From: DATACN01 sp038215095
GTDB taxonomy: Bacteria; Actinomycetota; Thermoleophilia; Solirubrobacterales; Thermoleophilaceae
Length of the DNA stretch: 54,965 nucleotides
Direction: 5' to 3'
Assembly: GCA_038215095.1 (NCBI GenBank)
Contig: JBBQRG010000008.1
Location: 1-54,965 of the forward strand
Shown: piece after piece, positions 8,644 through 17,508 of the stretch
Layout: every line of letters starts with the position of its first letter
Numbering within the stretch: the stretch's first letter is position 1
The notes under the pieces: model-generated
Told to the model about the DNA's origin: nothing
Database searches by the model: none
Seen by the model: only the letters and a program-made list of their open reading frames with translations
Position numbers and translations under genes: made by a program

Positions 8644-9203
8644 TCCACGACTCTACGACGGCGGGCCGGCCGCACGAAGGCACCGCTGCGACGCTTCGAA
8701 TGGTGGGGCGGGACGGCGACCGCCGCGCGTAAGCCCTAGAAGGGAACCACCGCGGGTTCCGACGTCCGAGGTGCTCGAAATCACGATTGCTGAGCAGTCG
8801 TGGTCGAGGTAGCGGCCACGGAAGGTTGGATCGACCACGGCCGGCTCCGAGAACCCGACTTCGGCACCTCAACGACGGCAGCTACCCCTGCGCCAGCCGT
8901 GCCTCTCGTCACTCGGGGCGGCGATTTGAACCAGCGACCGCTCGGCCCCCAGGCCGACGTACCCCGTGCGCAGATTCGTAGGCTCTCGTCCCCGTCGTCC
9001 CCATCGTCCGCGTACGGCGACAGCTTGTACGCACAAAACACAGGAGTTGGCACCACTGTTGGGACTCCGAAATTGGGGACCGATGCCGTTAGACCTCGAA
9101 GACGACTGGAGTCGGTGGAGGGCCAATGGCCATGCAGGGTGAGCGAGAAGGAAGCGCGCCAGGTGGCATGACGTCTTCCCAAGGGCTATAACTGCCGCCC
9201 GGG
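8644..9203. other. gene-poor stretch with a degenerate tRNA-Pro-like fragment
   Basis: About 560 bp without a convincing gene. On the minus strand, around 8905-8965, the sequence reads CTGGGGG, then GGTCGCTGGTTCAAATC, then GCCGCCCCGAG. This resembles the anticodon loop, T-arm and acceptor strand of a tRNA-Pro (GGG), but the 3' half of the T-stem is missing and no D-arm is present. It is probably a decayed attachment remnant. Confidence 0.35.
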
Positions 9204-10520
9204 ATGTTGGGGGTGGGGGATGCGCAGCCGACGACACTGGAAGCCCACCTGTGGTCGTCCTTGCGCCCGCTGCATCGGCGTGCCGCTATCGGCGTACTCG
9301 TTCTTTTCGCCGCGGGTGGGGTGGGCGCGACCGCCCAGGCCGTCACGCCCTGCGGTCCGGGAATTCGCGTCCGGCCACCGCGGGCCAGCGAACCGGTGAA
9401 GGCGGCCTTCGGCGCCCGCAGCTACGCAGCGGGTGACGTCGCGTCGCTTAGGATCTCGGCGAGCGCTCGCACAAGCGCGACCTTGCGGCTGTTCCACGCC
9501 GGTCCCGGCCGAACGCTGCAGCGCCTCGGGACCCACGCGGCCGTCGTGCGTGCGACGCGGCGCCTTCGGCTGCGAGGGTCGCCGCGGCGGCTACTCGTTC
9601 GAATCGGCAAGTGGCCGAGCGGCCTCTACTTCGCGCTCGTCAAGACGCGCCGCGGAATGGCGGCGGCACCGTTCGTCCTCCGTGCGACCGGTCGTCGCCG
9701 GACGCGGGTCGCAGTTGTCCTGCCGACCAACACGATGGCTGCGTACAACCTGCGCGACACCGATCGAAACCGGTACGGCAACACGTGGTACGCGGACCCC
9801 CGGGTGCAATCGGTCGACCTGCGGCGTCCCGTCCTGCCCGGGCGACTGCCCCAGTGGCCCGGCCCCTTCGTCCGCTGGTTCACGCACCGCCGCTACTCGG
9901 CCGACTTCTACTCGGATGAGGACCTCGACTCCGTCGCGAGTGGCCGGCGCCTCGCCTCGCGTTACAACCTAGTCGTCTTCGCCGGCCACGAGGAGTACGT
10001 GACGCAGCACGTGTTCACGATGATCAAGCGCTACCGCGACTTGGGGGGCAATCTCGCGTTCCTCTCGGCGAATAACTTCTACGCGCGCGTGGTCGTTTCC
10101 CGGTCGCGGATGAAGTGCGTCGGGCGCTTCCGGGACCTCGGCCAGCCGGAGGCGGCGATCGTCGGCGTCCAGTACGTCGATTGGTGGCGCCGACGCTACC
10201 CGAGCAGGCCCTTCGTCGTGCGCAGTGCCGCGGCGGCTCGTTGGCTATTCCGGGGCACCGGCCTGCGCAAGGGTCACCATTTTGGCGGGCGATACGGCAT
10301 CGAGATCGACGCGCGCGCGCGTTCGTCTCCGCGAGGTACACGGGTGATCGCCGAGCTGCCTTCGATCTTTGGTCCCGCCAAGACGGGCCAGATGACGTAC
10401 TACCGGACACGATCGGGGGCCAAGGTGTTCGCAGCCGGGGCGATGGGCTTCGGAGCGCCCCAGTCACGGGGAACCGCACGCATGCTCAGGAACGCGTGGG
10501 GCTACCTCCGACGACGCTGA
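9204..10520 (+). CDS. secreted protein related to the large subunit of N,N-dimethylformamidase
   Basis: 438 residues. An N-terminal hydrophobic segment ('AAIGVLVLFAAGGVGATAQA', about 27-46) suggests export. The central and C-terminal part resembles the catalytic-subunit C-terminal domain of N,N-dimethylformamidase: 'VVLPTNTMAAYN' (near 175), 'RYNLVVFAGHEEYVTQ' (near 255), 'GGNLAFLSANNFY' and a 'MTYYRTRSGAKVFAAGAM' ending. In this family the fold is related to glutamine amidotransferases and active members bind iron. Most such secreted actinobacterial proteins have no known substrate. It lies inside the small tRNA-flanked element and ends about 180 bp before its right boundary, so it is probably cargo. 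Confidence 0.7.
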   Translation: MLGVGDAQPTTLEAHLWSSLRPLHRRAAIGVLVLFAAGGVGATAQAVTPCGPGIRVRPPRASEPVKAAFGARSYAAGDVASLRISASARTSATLRLFHAGPGRTLQRLGTHAAVVRATRRLRLRGSPRRLLVRIGKWPSGLYFALVKTRRGMAAAPFVLRATGRRRTRVAVVLPTNTMAAYNLRDTDRNRYGNTWYADPRVQSVDLRRPVLPGRLPQWPGPFVRWFTHRRYSADFYSDEDLDSVASGRRLASRYNLVVFAGHEEYVTQHVFTMIKRYRDLGGNLAFLSANNFYARVVVSRSRMKCVGRFRDLGQPEAAIVGVQYVDWWRRRYPSRPFVVRSAAAARWLFRGTGLRKGHHFGGRYGIEIDARARSSPRGTRVIAELPSIFGPAKTGQMTYYRTRSGAKVFAAGAMGFGAPQSRGTARMLRNAWGYLRRR

Positions 10521-10600
10521 CGCGGCGTCTCGGCCGGTCGGCTCCGCCGAGCGGGTCAGGCAAGCTGCAAGGCCCAGTGGTCGAGATCAGACAGCCGTGA

Positions 10601-10630
10601 GCATCAATCCAGGCATCAATCTGAGCGAAA
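10601..10630. other. arm-type direct repeats near attachment site 2
   Basis: GCATCAATCCAGGCATCAAT at 10601-10620 is a tandem GCATCAAT repeat that runs into CAATCTGAGCGAAA (10617-10630). Both parts have counterparts near attachment site 1 (7745-7762 and 7553-7566). Confidence 0.4.
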
Positions 10631-10702
10631 GCCATGACACCTCAGGATTAAGGAAGCCGCTCCGCAGCACGGACGGCACCCAGGCGCAACCCGTCGCCCG
10701 AT

Positions 10703-10741
<39 letters not shown>

Positions 10742-10939
10742 ACTGGACACCCGCGCGAATCGACGCTTAGTCGGGAATCAGCTGCCCGCAGGAAGTGGGG
10801 TCGCGCTTGCTTTCACGCGAACGCACCAGGCCGCCTTCATGGTGCTCGTCCACCCCCGCACCAGCACGGCTTCACGGCGCGGGAGCAGGCGGCTGGCTCC
10901 TCCGCCCAAACCCGGCGGCCAGTCCCGCGATCGGAGAGC

Positions 10940-11410
10940 ATGCAGGTGCGGTCCCCCAACCGTCGGACAACCGAAGGGATATGGGCCATTCGCGTCCAAG
11001 ACAACAAATCCATCGTCCAGGAGTTCTATGACCAGTGGAACTCAGGGGCCATCGACTTCGAGCGTTTAGTTCATTCAGACGTTACGAACCATCAGCCAGA
11101 TAGAGACCCCGAGGTCGGGCTCGACAAGTTTCGTCAAGCGATCGAGGGGGTGATGGGCGCTGTCCCGGATTCGAGCTGGACGACACTCAGGCTAATCGCT
11201 GACGAGGACTTCGTCGTCTGCCACAACCGCTGGAGTGGCACCTACCAAGCAACGATCTTTCGAGGTCTTCCATCTCCGCAAGGCAAGCGATTCTCCGTCG
11301 AACATGTCCACATCTATCGCGTCACCGATCACCGCATCGCTGAACATTGGGTCGTCCGGGATGACCTCGGGATGATGCTGCAAATAGGCGCGATCTCGAC
11401 CTCCGGCTAG
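10940..11410 (+). CDS. SnoaL-like / ester-cyclase family protein
   Basis: 156 residues from the first ATG; the family domain starts about residue 18 ('VQDNKSIVQEFYDQWNSG'), so the true start may be later. The NTF2-like cone fold is indicated by an N-terminal helix, 'AVPDSSWTTLRLIADEDFVV' mid-domain, and the C-terminal strands 'VEHVHIYRVTDHRIAEHWVV'. Such proteins include polyketide cyclases and many of unknown role. It is noticeably less GC-rich than its neighbours and lies just right of attachment site 2, which fits a transferred gene. It has no operon partner. Confidence 0.75.
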   Translation: MQVRSPNRRTTEGIWAIRVQDNKSIVQEFYDQWNSGAIDFERLVHSDVTNHQPDRDPEVGLDKFRQAIEGVMGAVPDSSWTTLRLIADEDFVVCHNRWSGTYQATIFRGLPSPQGKRFSVEHVHIYRVTDHRIAEHWVVRDDLGMMLQIGAISTSG

Positions 11411-11511
11411 TTATCGAGACCTGCGACCGACGGCATAGTTCGCCATCCGCGGCGGTGGGTGTGCAGCTTCACAGCCGCTTCCGCTTCGCGCGACGAGCAG
11501 TAGCGATGAAG

Positions 11512-12732
11512 CTACGCGGCGGGCGAGACGTCGAATGTCTGACCGGCCGCGCGGAGGCGGTCGGCCAACGTGCTCCCCATTGCGGTCGCGGGGGTCAGCA
11601 CCCCGGCGCGTTCTGGGAGCCGCTCGCCGTCGAGCGCCAGGCACAGTGCACTCTGCCCCAGCATCACCCGCGTCGCCCCGTAGCCTGGGTCGCCCTGCGC
11701 TTCTACGCGGCAGACCCAGCGCTCGTCAGCCGGGGTGCGCGCGTGGATCTCGATCACGAAGAATCCCTCCCGCACGAGCTCCTCCTTGGGCCCTGCGCCG
11801 GGACCAGGCAACACACGGTCGAGAGCGAATCGGGAAGGTGGCAGGGCGAGCCCAGCAGTGAGCGCGGCCATGCCCCCTCCCACGCCGAGGGCCTTCGCGC
11901 GCCCCGTGACGCCGGAGCCGAAAGCCATCACCTCGCGGTAGCGGAAGCGTCGCCCGTAAGCCCAGTCCTGGAGCGCGTTTGAGCGGCGCACCACGCGGGT
12001 GTTGACCGCTGCCATCACGAACGGGCCGAACCAGGTACCGAGCTCCTCGGAGTACTCCGCACCGCGGAGATCGGCTTCGGTGCCGAGCTCGGGTTCGGCA
12101 TCCCGGTCGGGCGACAGGGCGTAGGGATCGGCCAGGACCCTCGCGAGCGAGCGATCCCTCTTGACGTCGTCGACCGTGCCCTTCATCGACGCGAGCGTGC
12201 CGCCGCTGACTCCGCCCTTGACCCGACGCAGTACGAACGTGGTGTCCGCCAGCTCCCCGGCCGCCTGATACAGGACGAGAACCCCAATGTCAGATGGGAT
12301 CGAGTCAAAGCCGCAGGTGTGGACGATGCGCGCGCCGCTCGCCTTAGCGGGCGGGTCGAACCGCTGGATCGTCTCGCGCATGAAAAGTGTCTCGCCGGTG
12401 AGATCGGCATAGTGGGTGCCGGCCGCGGCGCACGCCTCGACGAGCGCCGCGCCGTAACGGCGATACGGCCCGACCGTCGTGGCCACTGCCGTCGTCCGTG
12501 CCGCGAGCTCGGCAAGCGCTACGCCATCCTCGGAGTCCGCGACGATCAAAGGCCATTCCGCCGCCCGAGCGCCAAGCTCTTCACGCACGCGTTCGAGCTT
12601 CTCCTGCGAGCGTCCGGCAAGGCCGATACGCACATCATCAGGCGCCGCGCGCGCCAGATACTCCGCCGTGAGCTTGCCGACGAACCCGGTTGTTCCGTAA
12701 AGCACGACGTCCAGCTCGCGCGTGGCTGCCAT
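11512..12732 (-). CDS. trans-acting enoyl reductase-like / saccharopine dehydrogenase-family oxidoreductase
   Basis: 406 residues. The N-terminal Rossmann fold has the nucleotide-binding segment 'DVVLYGTTGFVGKLTAEYL' (8-26), with 'GLAGRSQEKL' after the second strand. 'VGPYRRYGAALVEACAAAGTHYADLTGE' (split across about 87-114) and 'GARIVHTCGFDSIPSDIG' are hallmarks of the mycobacterial trans-acting enoyl reductase group (Rv2953-like). Those enzymes reduce enoyl intermediates in lipid synthesis with NADPH. No lipid polyketide synthase is nearby, so the substrate here is unknown. It is a single gene, with no partner within 400 bp on its strand. Confidence 0.82.
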   Translation of the reverse strand: MAATRELDVVLYGTTGFVGKLTAEYLARAAPDDVRIGLAGRSQEKLERVREELGARAAEWPLIVADSEDGVALAELAARTTAVATTVGPYRRYGAALVEACAAAGTHYADLTGETLFMRETIQRFDPPAKASGARIVHTCGFDSIPSDIGVLVLYQAAGELADTTFVLRRVKGGVSGGTLASMKGTVDDVKRDRSLARVLADPYALSPDRDAEPELGTEADLRGAEYSEELGTWFGPFVMAAVNTRVVRRSNALQDWAYGRRFRYREVMAFGSGVTGRAKALGVGGGMAALTAGLALPPSRFALDRVLPGPGAGPKEELVREGFFVIEIHARTPADERWVCRVEAQGDPGYGATRVMLGQSALCLALDGERLPERAGVLTPATAMGSTLADRLRAAGQTFDVSPAA

Positions 12733-13178
12733 GGCCGCGCATGCTACCCCCGCCTCTGGCCTTCGGCAGGCGGAGACGTCAGCGCAAGAGACGCTCGCAG
12801 GCTGTCACGCACCGGGACGACGTTTACGGTGCCGGAGGTTGGGGCACCGCCGCCGGCCTGGACGCGGATCGATCAGCTACTCACGCGACTAAGAGGTCCT
12901 GCTCCGCGCGAAAAGCAACCGCCGGCTTTCCGTCGCCTATGCCGCCAGCCGATACTGCTGCACGATTCGTGCGTCGCTCGTCGAGACATATCGGGCCGCC
13001 GATCCGAAGCTGCGCGGATTCGCGGCTGAGCAGGGGAATCGGGTGGCCGGATTATGCCGCTCCGCCACCGCTTTCACGCGAAAGCAATAGCGGGCCCGGC
13101 AGTGCGCGGACCGCGAAGGCGCGAGCTGGTCTAGGCGTTTGGGGCCGGCGAGCTTCAGCTGGCCCCGCTGCCCCGAGA
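12733..13178. other. gene-free stretch with C-terminal tail repeat A
   Basis: About 450 bp without a convincing gene. It contains tail-repeat copy A (12941-13001, listed separately) and a small hairpin GCTTTC-ACGC-GAAAGC near 13070. I see nothing else. Confidence 0.5.
12941..13001 (-). repeat. C-terminal coding tail repeat, copy A
   Basis: Read on the minus strand it gives ARYVSTSDARIVQQYRLAA followed by TAG. Copies B and C give the same peptide, with mostly synonymous differences and a stop at the same place. Similarity continues for about 35 bp past the stop toward copy B. Confidence 0.6.
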
Positions 13179-13666
13179 TCAGTACTTGATCTTGCCCGTG
13201 ATGTGTTGCGTCGCCACCGTTGAGTCCTTCGGCGATGTCCCCGTGAAGGAGAGCGAGCCCGTGGCTCCCTTGTAGATGCCGGTGCCGCGGGTGATTTTCC
13301 CGGAGCCGCTGAACGAGGTGCTGCCGTCCGCGTTCAGGGTCCCAGTCCCGGTGAACTTGGCGCTGATCGAGCCCCGCGGCCCGAACGAAACGCCCCTCGA
13401 CTTGAACTTGCCGGGAGTCGGAAAGGTGTTCACCTGTCGCGACGCACCGTGGAACCCTTATGGCAGACCTTGCCGTCGAGCACGCCGGCGTCCGTGTTGC
13501 TCCCGCTCAGCGGCGGGTTGCCGCTGTTGACCTTGACCTGAGCAAACAATCCCGTCACGTCGAACGAGCACTTGTGCTTCTTTTGCCCCTTGGTCGCTCC
13601 GGCGAGCGTAGGGGCGAAGACGGCGAGCGCCAGCACCGCAACGATAGGCAACAGCCACTTCCGCAT
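13179..13666 (-). pseudogene. small secreted beta-rich protein, split by a frameshift
   Basis: The start is the ATG at 13666, preceded by GGAGGAGGAAG; a signal peptide follows ('MRKWLLPIVAVLALAVFAPT'). The first frame stops at 13430 after about 78 codons. A second frame begins at a GTG overlapping that stop (GTGA, near 13433) and continues for 84 codons to 13179. The second half is Gly/Thr/Ser-rich beta sequence ('GTGIYKGATGSLSFTGT'), a pattern seen in small secreted beta-barrel domains. One half has the export signal and the other most of the domain, so I read this as one gene broken by a one-base shift. Stop-start reinitiation or an assembly error are alternatives. Confidence 0.6.
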
Positions 13667-13844
13667 GACTTCCTCCTCCACCTAGTTTGCGCGAGCGTAC
13701 CTGCGCCGGGAGGGGGCCGACAAGGGGTGGCCCGCGGTTAACGAATACGTGTCTGCGGCCGCGGGCACTTCCGACGCCGGTACCTCAGGCCTGCGGCACG
13801 GGCGAGTGTTTGCGCGAAAAGCGGTCGTCAGCTCCGTCTCTCAT

Positions 13845-13906
13845 GCTGCCAGCCGATATTGCTGCACAATTCGAGCGTCGCTCGGAGGGACATATCGGGC
13901 CGCCGA
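13845..13906 (-). repeat. C-terminal coding tail repeat, copy B
   Basis: The minus-strand reading is ARYVPPSDARIVQQYRLAA then TGA. It shares 'GCGCGAAAAGC' and neighbouring bases beyond the stop with copy A. Its right border runs into CCGACTGGACACCCGCGC (13903-13920), which also occurs at 10739-10756 beside attachment site 2. Confidence 0.6.
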
Positions 13907-13966
13907 CTGGACACCCGCGCCGGTCCGGCGGCTCTCGCGCGGGGTGGACGGTGTTAGGCTCGCGCA

Positions 13967-16105
13967 GTGGGAGTTGGAGGTGCGCAAGGAAATCGGTTGG
14001 GGATTGTCGGCGGCGTGGTGCGGATCCTGCTCGTCGGGCCGGTAGTAGTGCTTGTGCTGCTGTTCGCGGCGCCGGCTGCTTCGGCGGTTACGGCTCCGTT
14101 TTCGGGTTCGTGTCCGCCGGTGCCGTCCCCGAATGGTGACCGGATCTGTTCGGGTCAGGTGCCGAGCTTTGACGGCACGTCGCTCGATGTTGATTTGACT
14201 CAGCCGGCGCGTGACACGGGCAACTCGCATCCGTTGATCGTGATGCTGCATGGCTTTGGCAACACCAAGCACGAGTGGGAGTCGACCACAAACCAGGGCG
14301 ACGGGGCAGACAAGTACCACTGGAACAGCCACTGGTTTGCCGAGCACGGCTACTACGTGCTGACCTACACCGCGCGCGGGTTCAACGACGGAGGGCCGGA
14401 TCGGCCCGATCAACCCCCGACACCAAGCTTTACCTCGGCTGTTGGTGCCCGAGCGCAGATTCATCTCAAGAGTCGCGAGACCGAGATCAAGGACACGCAG
14501 TGGCTGGCCGCGCTCATGGCCTACTCGTTCCCCGCAATCGACCCGTCGCGGGTCGCGGTCACTGGCGGCTCTTACGGCGGCGGCGAGAGCTGGACCCAGG
14601 CAAGCCAGGCGCAGTGGACCTTCCCTCACGAGGCTGATCCCAAGCACGATTTGCCGGTGCTGGACCTGCAGGTGGCCGTACCCAAGTACCCGTGGACCGA
14701 TCTCGCCTACAGCCTGGCGCCAAACGGGCACCCGGGGCCGTGGCCCTACTCCCAGTCCAACCAGCAGCCGGCCACCGGCCAGCCGCCGGCGGGCTACTGC
14801 GATGTCGATCAGTCGCTCGACAACGACCCGTGCTACTCGTCATCGCAGGGCCACCCCAACAACAACCTCGGCGAGGGTAACCCCGTGGGCGTAGTCAAGG
14901 CCAGTTACGTGAACGTCTTCTTTACCTACGGTCACGACCTCGCCAACGGCGGCGGCTTCCAGGCCGAGGACGCGTGCGACACGCAACCTCCGCCCGCCAG
15001 CCCGGATGCCTGGTACACACGCGTGTTTGGGCCCCCAGGGGAGCCGTACGATACGGCAGGGGTAGAGGACCCGTTGGTGGCCCAGTTGCGTCACGGCCTC
15101 ACGGAGTGCCGCGCGTCCTACTACCAGGACGAAGGCTGGCAGGCCCAGGCCGACGGGCCGCGCAGGGTCGCTGTCTTCTCGATTCAGGGCTGGACCGACG
15201 ACCTCTTCACGCCGGTCGAGTCATTCCGTCAGTTCAAGTACCTAAAAAGCCTCAACCCGAAGTGGCCGGTTGAGGTCGCGCTCGCCGACATCGGGCACCC
15301 GCGCGCAAAGAACAACCCCGACACCTGGCGCTACCTAAACCAGCAAGCCTGGCAGTGGATGCAATCGCACATCCACCGCAGCCACGACCAGCAGACGACG
15401 GTCTCAAGCCAGGAAACGGTCTGCGCAAACGCACAGGACCAAAACGACCCGAACCGCACGCTCACCGCGAAGACCCCGGAGGATCTCTCGCACGGCAAGA
15501 TCTCGATCACCTACACCGGCAGCGGAACAACCAGCTCGGCGCAGCCCGATCCCAACGGCCCAGTCGACGACCCAGTCGCCAACGCCGCCGCCGGCCAGAT
15601 CATCCCCCGCCCTGGGAACTGTCCCGTCTCCGCAGGGCCGGCCCCCTACACCGGCATCTCCCAGCCGCTCCAAAGCGAACGGACCTATGTCGGGTTCGGA
15701 TCGGTGACAGTGCCCTACACCCTGACCGGAACAACGGCACAACTGGACGCCCGCGTCTGGGACATCCCTCCCGGTCCCGCAGCCAACCAAGCCGGCTCGA
15801 CCGACTGCCAAAATAGGCCAACACCCGACGGCTGCCCGCTGCTGATAACCCGCGGCACCTACCGGCTCGACTTCCCGGCCTACGACGCCCTCACCGGCGA
15901 GATCCGGATCCCGTTCTTCGGCAACCAGTACACGTTCCGCCCCGGCCACAAGATCCGCCTTGACCTCACACAACAAGACACCCCCTACCTTCGGGTCAGC
16001 GACGCCCCAAGCACGATCAAGATCGAAGCCCCCACTCTCAACCTCCCAACCCGAAACAGCGGGACTAGCACACTCGACGGAATGGGCGTCGGGCTCGTCC
16101 CCTAA
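13967..16105 (+). CDS. secreted CocE/NonD (S15) alpha/beta hydrolase
   Basis: 712 residues from a GTG. A signal segment occupies about 19-40 ('RILLVGPVVVLVLLFAAPAA'). The catalytic domain starts near 86 ('HPLIVMLHGFGNTKHEW'). The nucleophile elbow 'VTGGSYGGGE' places Ser202. 'QGWTDDLFTP' probably carries the acid, and 'DIGHPRAKN' the histidine. The C-terminal beta domain (about 570-700), with 'RIPFFGNQYTFRPGHKIRLD', is typical of X-Pro dipeptidyl-peptidase C-terminal domains. Family members cleave peptides or esters outside the cell; the substrate is not predictable. Codon use is somewhat less GC-biased than its neighbours. It is flanked by tail repeats B and C. Confidence 0.85.
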   Translation: MGVGGAQGNRLGIVGGVVRILLVGPVVVLVLLFAAPAASAVTAPFSGSCPPVPSPNGDRICSGQVPSFDGTSLDVDLTQPARDTGNSHPLIVMLHGFGNTKHEWESTTNQGDGADKYHWNSHWFAEHGYYVLTYTARGFNDGGPDRPDQPPTPSFTSAVGARAQIHLKSRETEIKDTQWLAALMAYSFPAIDPSRVAVTGGSYGGGESWTQASQAQWTFPHEADPKHDLPVLDLQVAVPKYPWTDLAYSLAPNGHPGPWPYSQSNQQPATGQPPAGYCDVDQSLDNDPCYSSSQGHPNNNLGEGNPVGVVKASYVNVFFTYGHDLANGGGFQAEDACDTQPPPASPDAWYTRVFGPPGEPYDTAGVEDPLVAQLRHGLTECRASYYQDEGWQAQADGPRRVAVFSIQGWTDDLFTPVESFRQFKYLKSLNPKWPVEVALADIGHPRAKNNPDTWRYLNQQAWQWMQSHIHRSHDQQTTVSSQETVCANAQDQNDPNRTLTAKTPEDLSHGKISITYTGSGTTSSAQPDPNGPVDDPVANAAAGQIIPRPGNCPVSAGPAPYTGISQPLQSERTYVGFGSVTVPYTLTGTTAQLDARVWDIPPGPAANQAGSTDCQNRPTPDGCPLLITRGTYRLDFPAYDALTGEIRIPFFGNQYTFRPGHKIRLDLTQQDTPYLRVSDAPSTIKIEAPTLNLPTRNSGTSTLDGMGVGLVP

Positions 16106-16385
16106 CTAAGCGTCCGTGCACGACCGGCCTGGCCGAACGCTCCCGTAACGGACGCCGCCCCGACAGGACTCGGTGCCGGTATTCGAACCCGACAACCGAC
16201 TCCGTTTCCTCAAGCCGCCAGGCGGTATCGCTGCACAATCCGAGCGTCGCTCGGAGGGACATATCGGGCCCCCGCTACTCACGAAGCGGCCTTGACTTCC
16301 AGCTGGGTGAGGCAGATAGTGCCACCCACTGCAACGGGAATACCCGAGGTCGGACCGGCCGCGGGGGAGACCAGAAGGGGGCCGA
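16106..16385. other. gene-free stretch with tail repeat C and a T-arm-like motif
   Basis: No gene seen. It includes tail-repeat copy C and, on the minus strand near 16170-16205, GGTTGTCGGGTTCGAATACCGGC. That resembles a tRNA T-arm but cannot form a proper 5-bp stem with a 7-base loop. Confidence 0.35.
16212..16274 (-). repeat. C-terminal coding tail repeat, copy C
   Basis: The minus-strand reading is ARYVPPSDARIVQRYRLAA then TGA. An in-frame stop lies a few codons upstream, so only the last 20 or so codons survive. Confidence 0.58.
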
Positions 16386-17064
16386 ATGGCCACCGCCCCA
16401 TCGAATGGCTCGTCGACCTCCACGGCGACGATCACTGAGCGCGAAGCGCTGCAGGTCGAGCGCGCGAACGAGAACGGCAAGACGCCGGCCGTGATGGGGC
16501 ACTCCACCGGCGGGCTGCTCACCTACATGATCGCGGACCGCGGGCTGTCCGCGGCATCGGTCGCGATCGATCCTGGTCCGTTCCGGGGGGTGCTGCCACT
16601 GCCGATCTCCGCGCTGAAGTCGGCCGGCCCTGTGCTGAAGAATCCGCTCAACCGGGGCCGAGCGATCACCCTCACCCTGGATCAATTCAAGTACGGGTGG
16701 GCGAACGCGCTCAGCGACGACGAGGCGAAGCAGCTCTACGAGACCTACCACGTGGCTGCGCCGGGCGCGGCCCTGATGCAGATGGGCCAACGCGAACGTG
16801 AACCCGTTCACCGAGGCCAAGGTGGACCCGAAGAACCCCGATCGCGGGCCGCTGCTGATCATCGACGGCGAGAAGGACCACACGGTGCCCTGGGCGATCG
16901 CGAAGGCCGCTTACAACAAGCAGAAGCGCAACCAGGCCGTGACCGAGATCGAGAAGATCCCGAATCGCGGTCACGCGCTCACGATCGACCATGGCTGGCG
17001 CGAGGTGGCCGACAAGGCGCTGGGGTTCGTGCAGCGCTTCGTCGCGCCCGGACAACCGACCTGA
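16386..17064 (+). pseudogene. alpha/beta hydrolase remnant (N-terminally truncated, frameshifted)
   Basis: The catalytic parts are present: 'VMGHSTGG' nucleophile elbow (near 16490), 'LLIIDGEKDHTVP' acid region (near 16855) and 'IPNRGHALTID' histidine region (near 16965). These parts are in two frames. The first runs to about 16785, then the reading shifts by one base near 'GGGCCAACGCG' into the frame ending at 17064. Upstream of the elbow only about 35 codons exist, so the first core strands and the oxyanion-hole region are missing. Together these indicate a dead gene. Its product was probably a small cytoplasmic alpha/beta hydrolase. Confidence 0.72.
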
Positions 17065-17075
17065 AGGAGTGGGAG

Positions 17076-17468
17076 ATGGCTGGAAAGATCGAGCAGATGC
17101 GGCAGCGCTACGAGGATTTCAACCAGGGCGACATCGAGTCGGCGACGCAGGAGTGGGCCGACGATGTGGTCTGGCAGGGGTCGAACTCCACGGAGCTTCC
17201 CGGCGGCGGGGAGCACAAGGGAAAGGACGAGGCGCTCCAGGTGCTTCAGCAGGCCGTGGGCGCGTGGGACGAGTTCAAGCTGTCGGCCGACGAGTTCTTC
17301 GAGGACGGCGACACGGTGGTCGTGCTGGGCCACACCGAGGTCAAGAAGGGCGACCAGTCGGCGGACACGCCGGTGGTGCACATCTGGCGCTGGGAGGGCG
17401 ACCAGATCAAGCGCCTGCAGATCCTGACCGATACGCACCAGACGGCGCAGCTGCTCGGCCAGGCGTAG
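17076..17468 (+). CDS. SnoaL/NTF2-like protein
   Basis: 130 residues. The start is the ATG at 17076, preceded by GAAGGAGTGGGAG. The N-terminal helix 'IEQMRQRYEDFNQGDIESAT' leads into 'WADDVVWQGSNSTELPGGGEHKG', the standard opening of small SnoaL-like proteins (nuclear transport factor 2 family). The later strands 'DTVVVLGHTEVKKGD' and 'VVHIWRWEGDQIKRLQILTD' complete the cone fold. The domain family contains isomerases, hydrolases and many proteins of unknown role. It lies 11 bp after the hydrolase remnant and was presumably co-transcribed with it. Confidence 0.85.
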   Translation: MAGKIEQMRQRYEDFNQGDIESATQEWADDVVWQGSNSTELPGGGEHKGKDEALQVLQQAVGAWDEFKLSADEFFEDGDTVVVLGHTEVKKGDQSADTPVVHIWRWEGDQIKRLQILTDTHQTAQLLGQA

Positions 17469-17508
17469 GTGGCCAGGCGCTTTACCCGCGCCTGATCGAG
17501 CGGACCCA

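Noticed and set aside
10778..10999. 73-codon minus-strand ORF beside attachment site 2
   Set aside because: It is not supported by codon pattern or family; it overlaps the SnoaL gene start region.
13841..14731. 296-codon minus-strand frame ending in the tail repeat B peptide
   Set aside because: Upstream of the tail it is antisense to the S15 hydrolase. Only the last 20 or so codons match copies A and C, so it is not the full-length source protein.
16170..16205. Third tRNA attachment fragment near tail repeat C
   Set aside because: GGTTCGAATAC looks like a T-loop, but a proper 5-bp T-stem with a 7-base loop cannot form.
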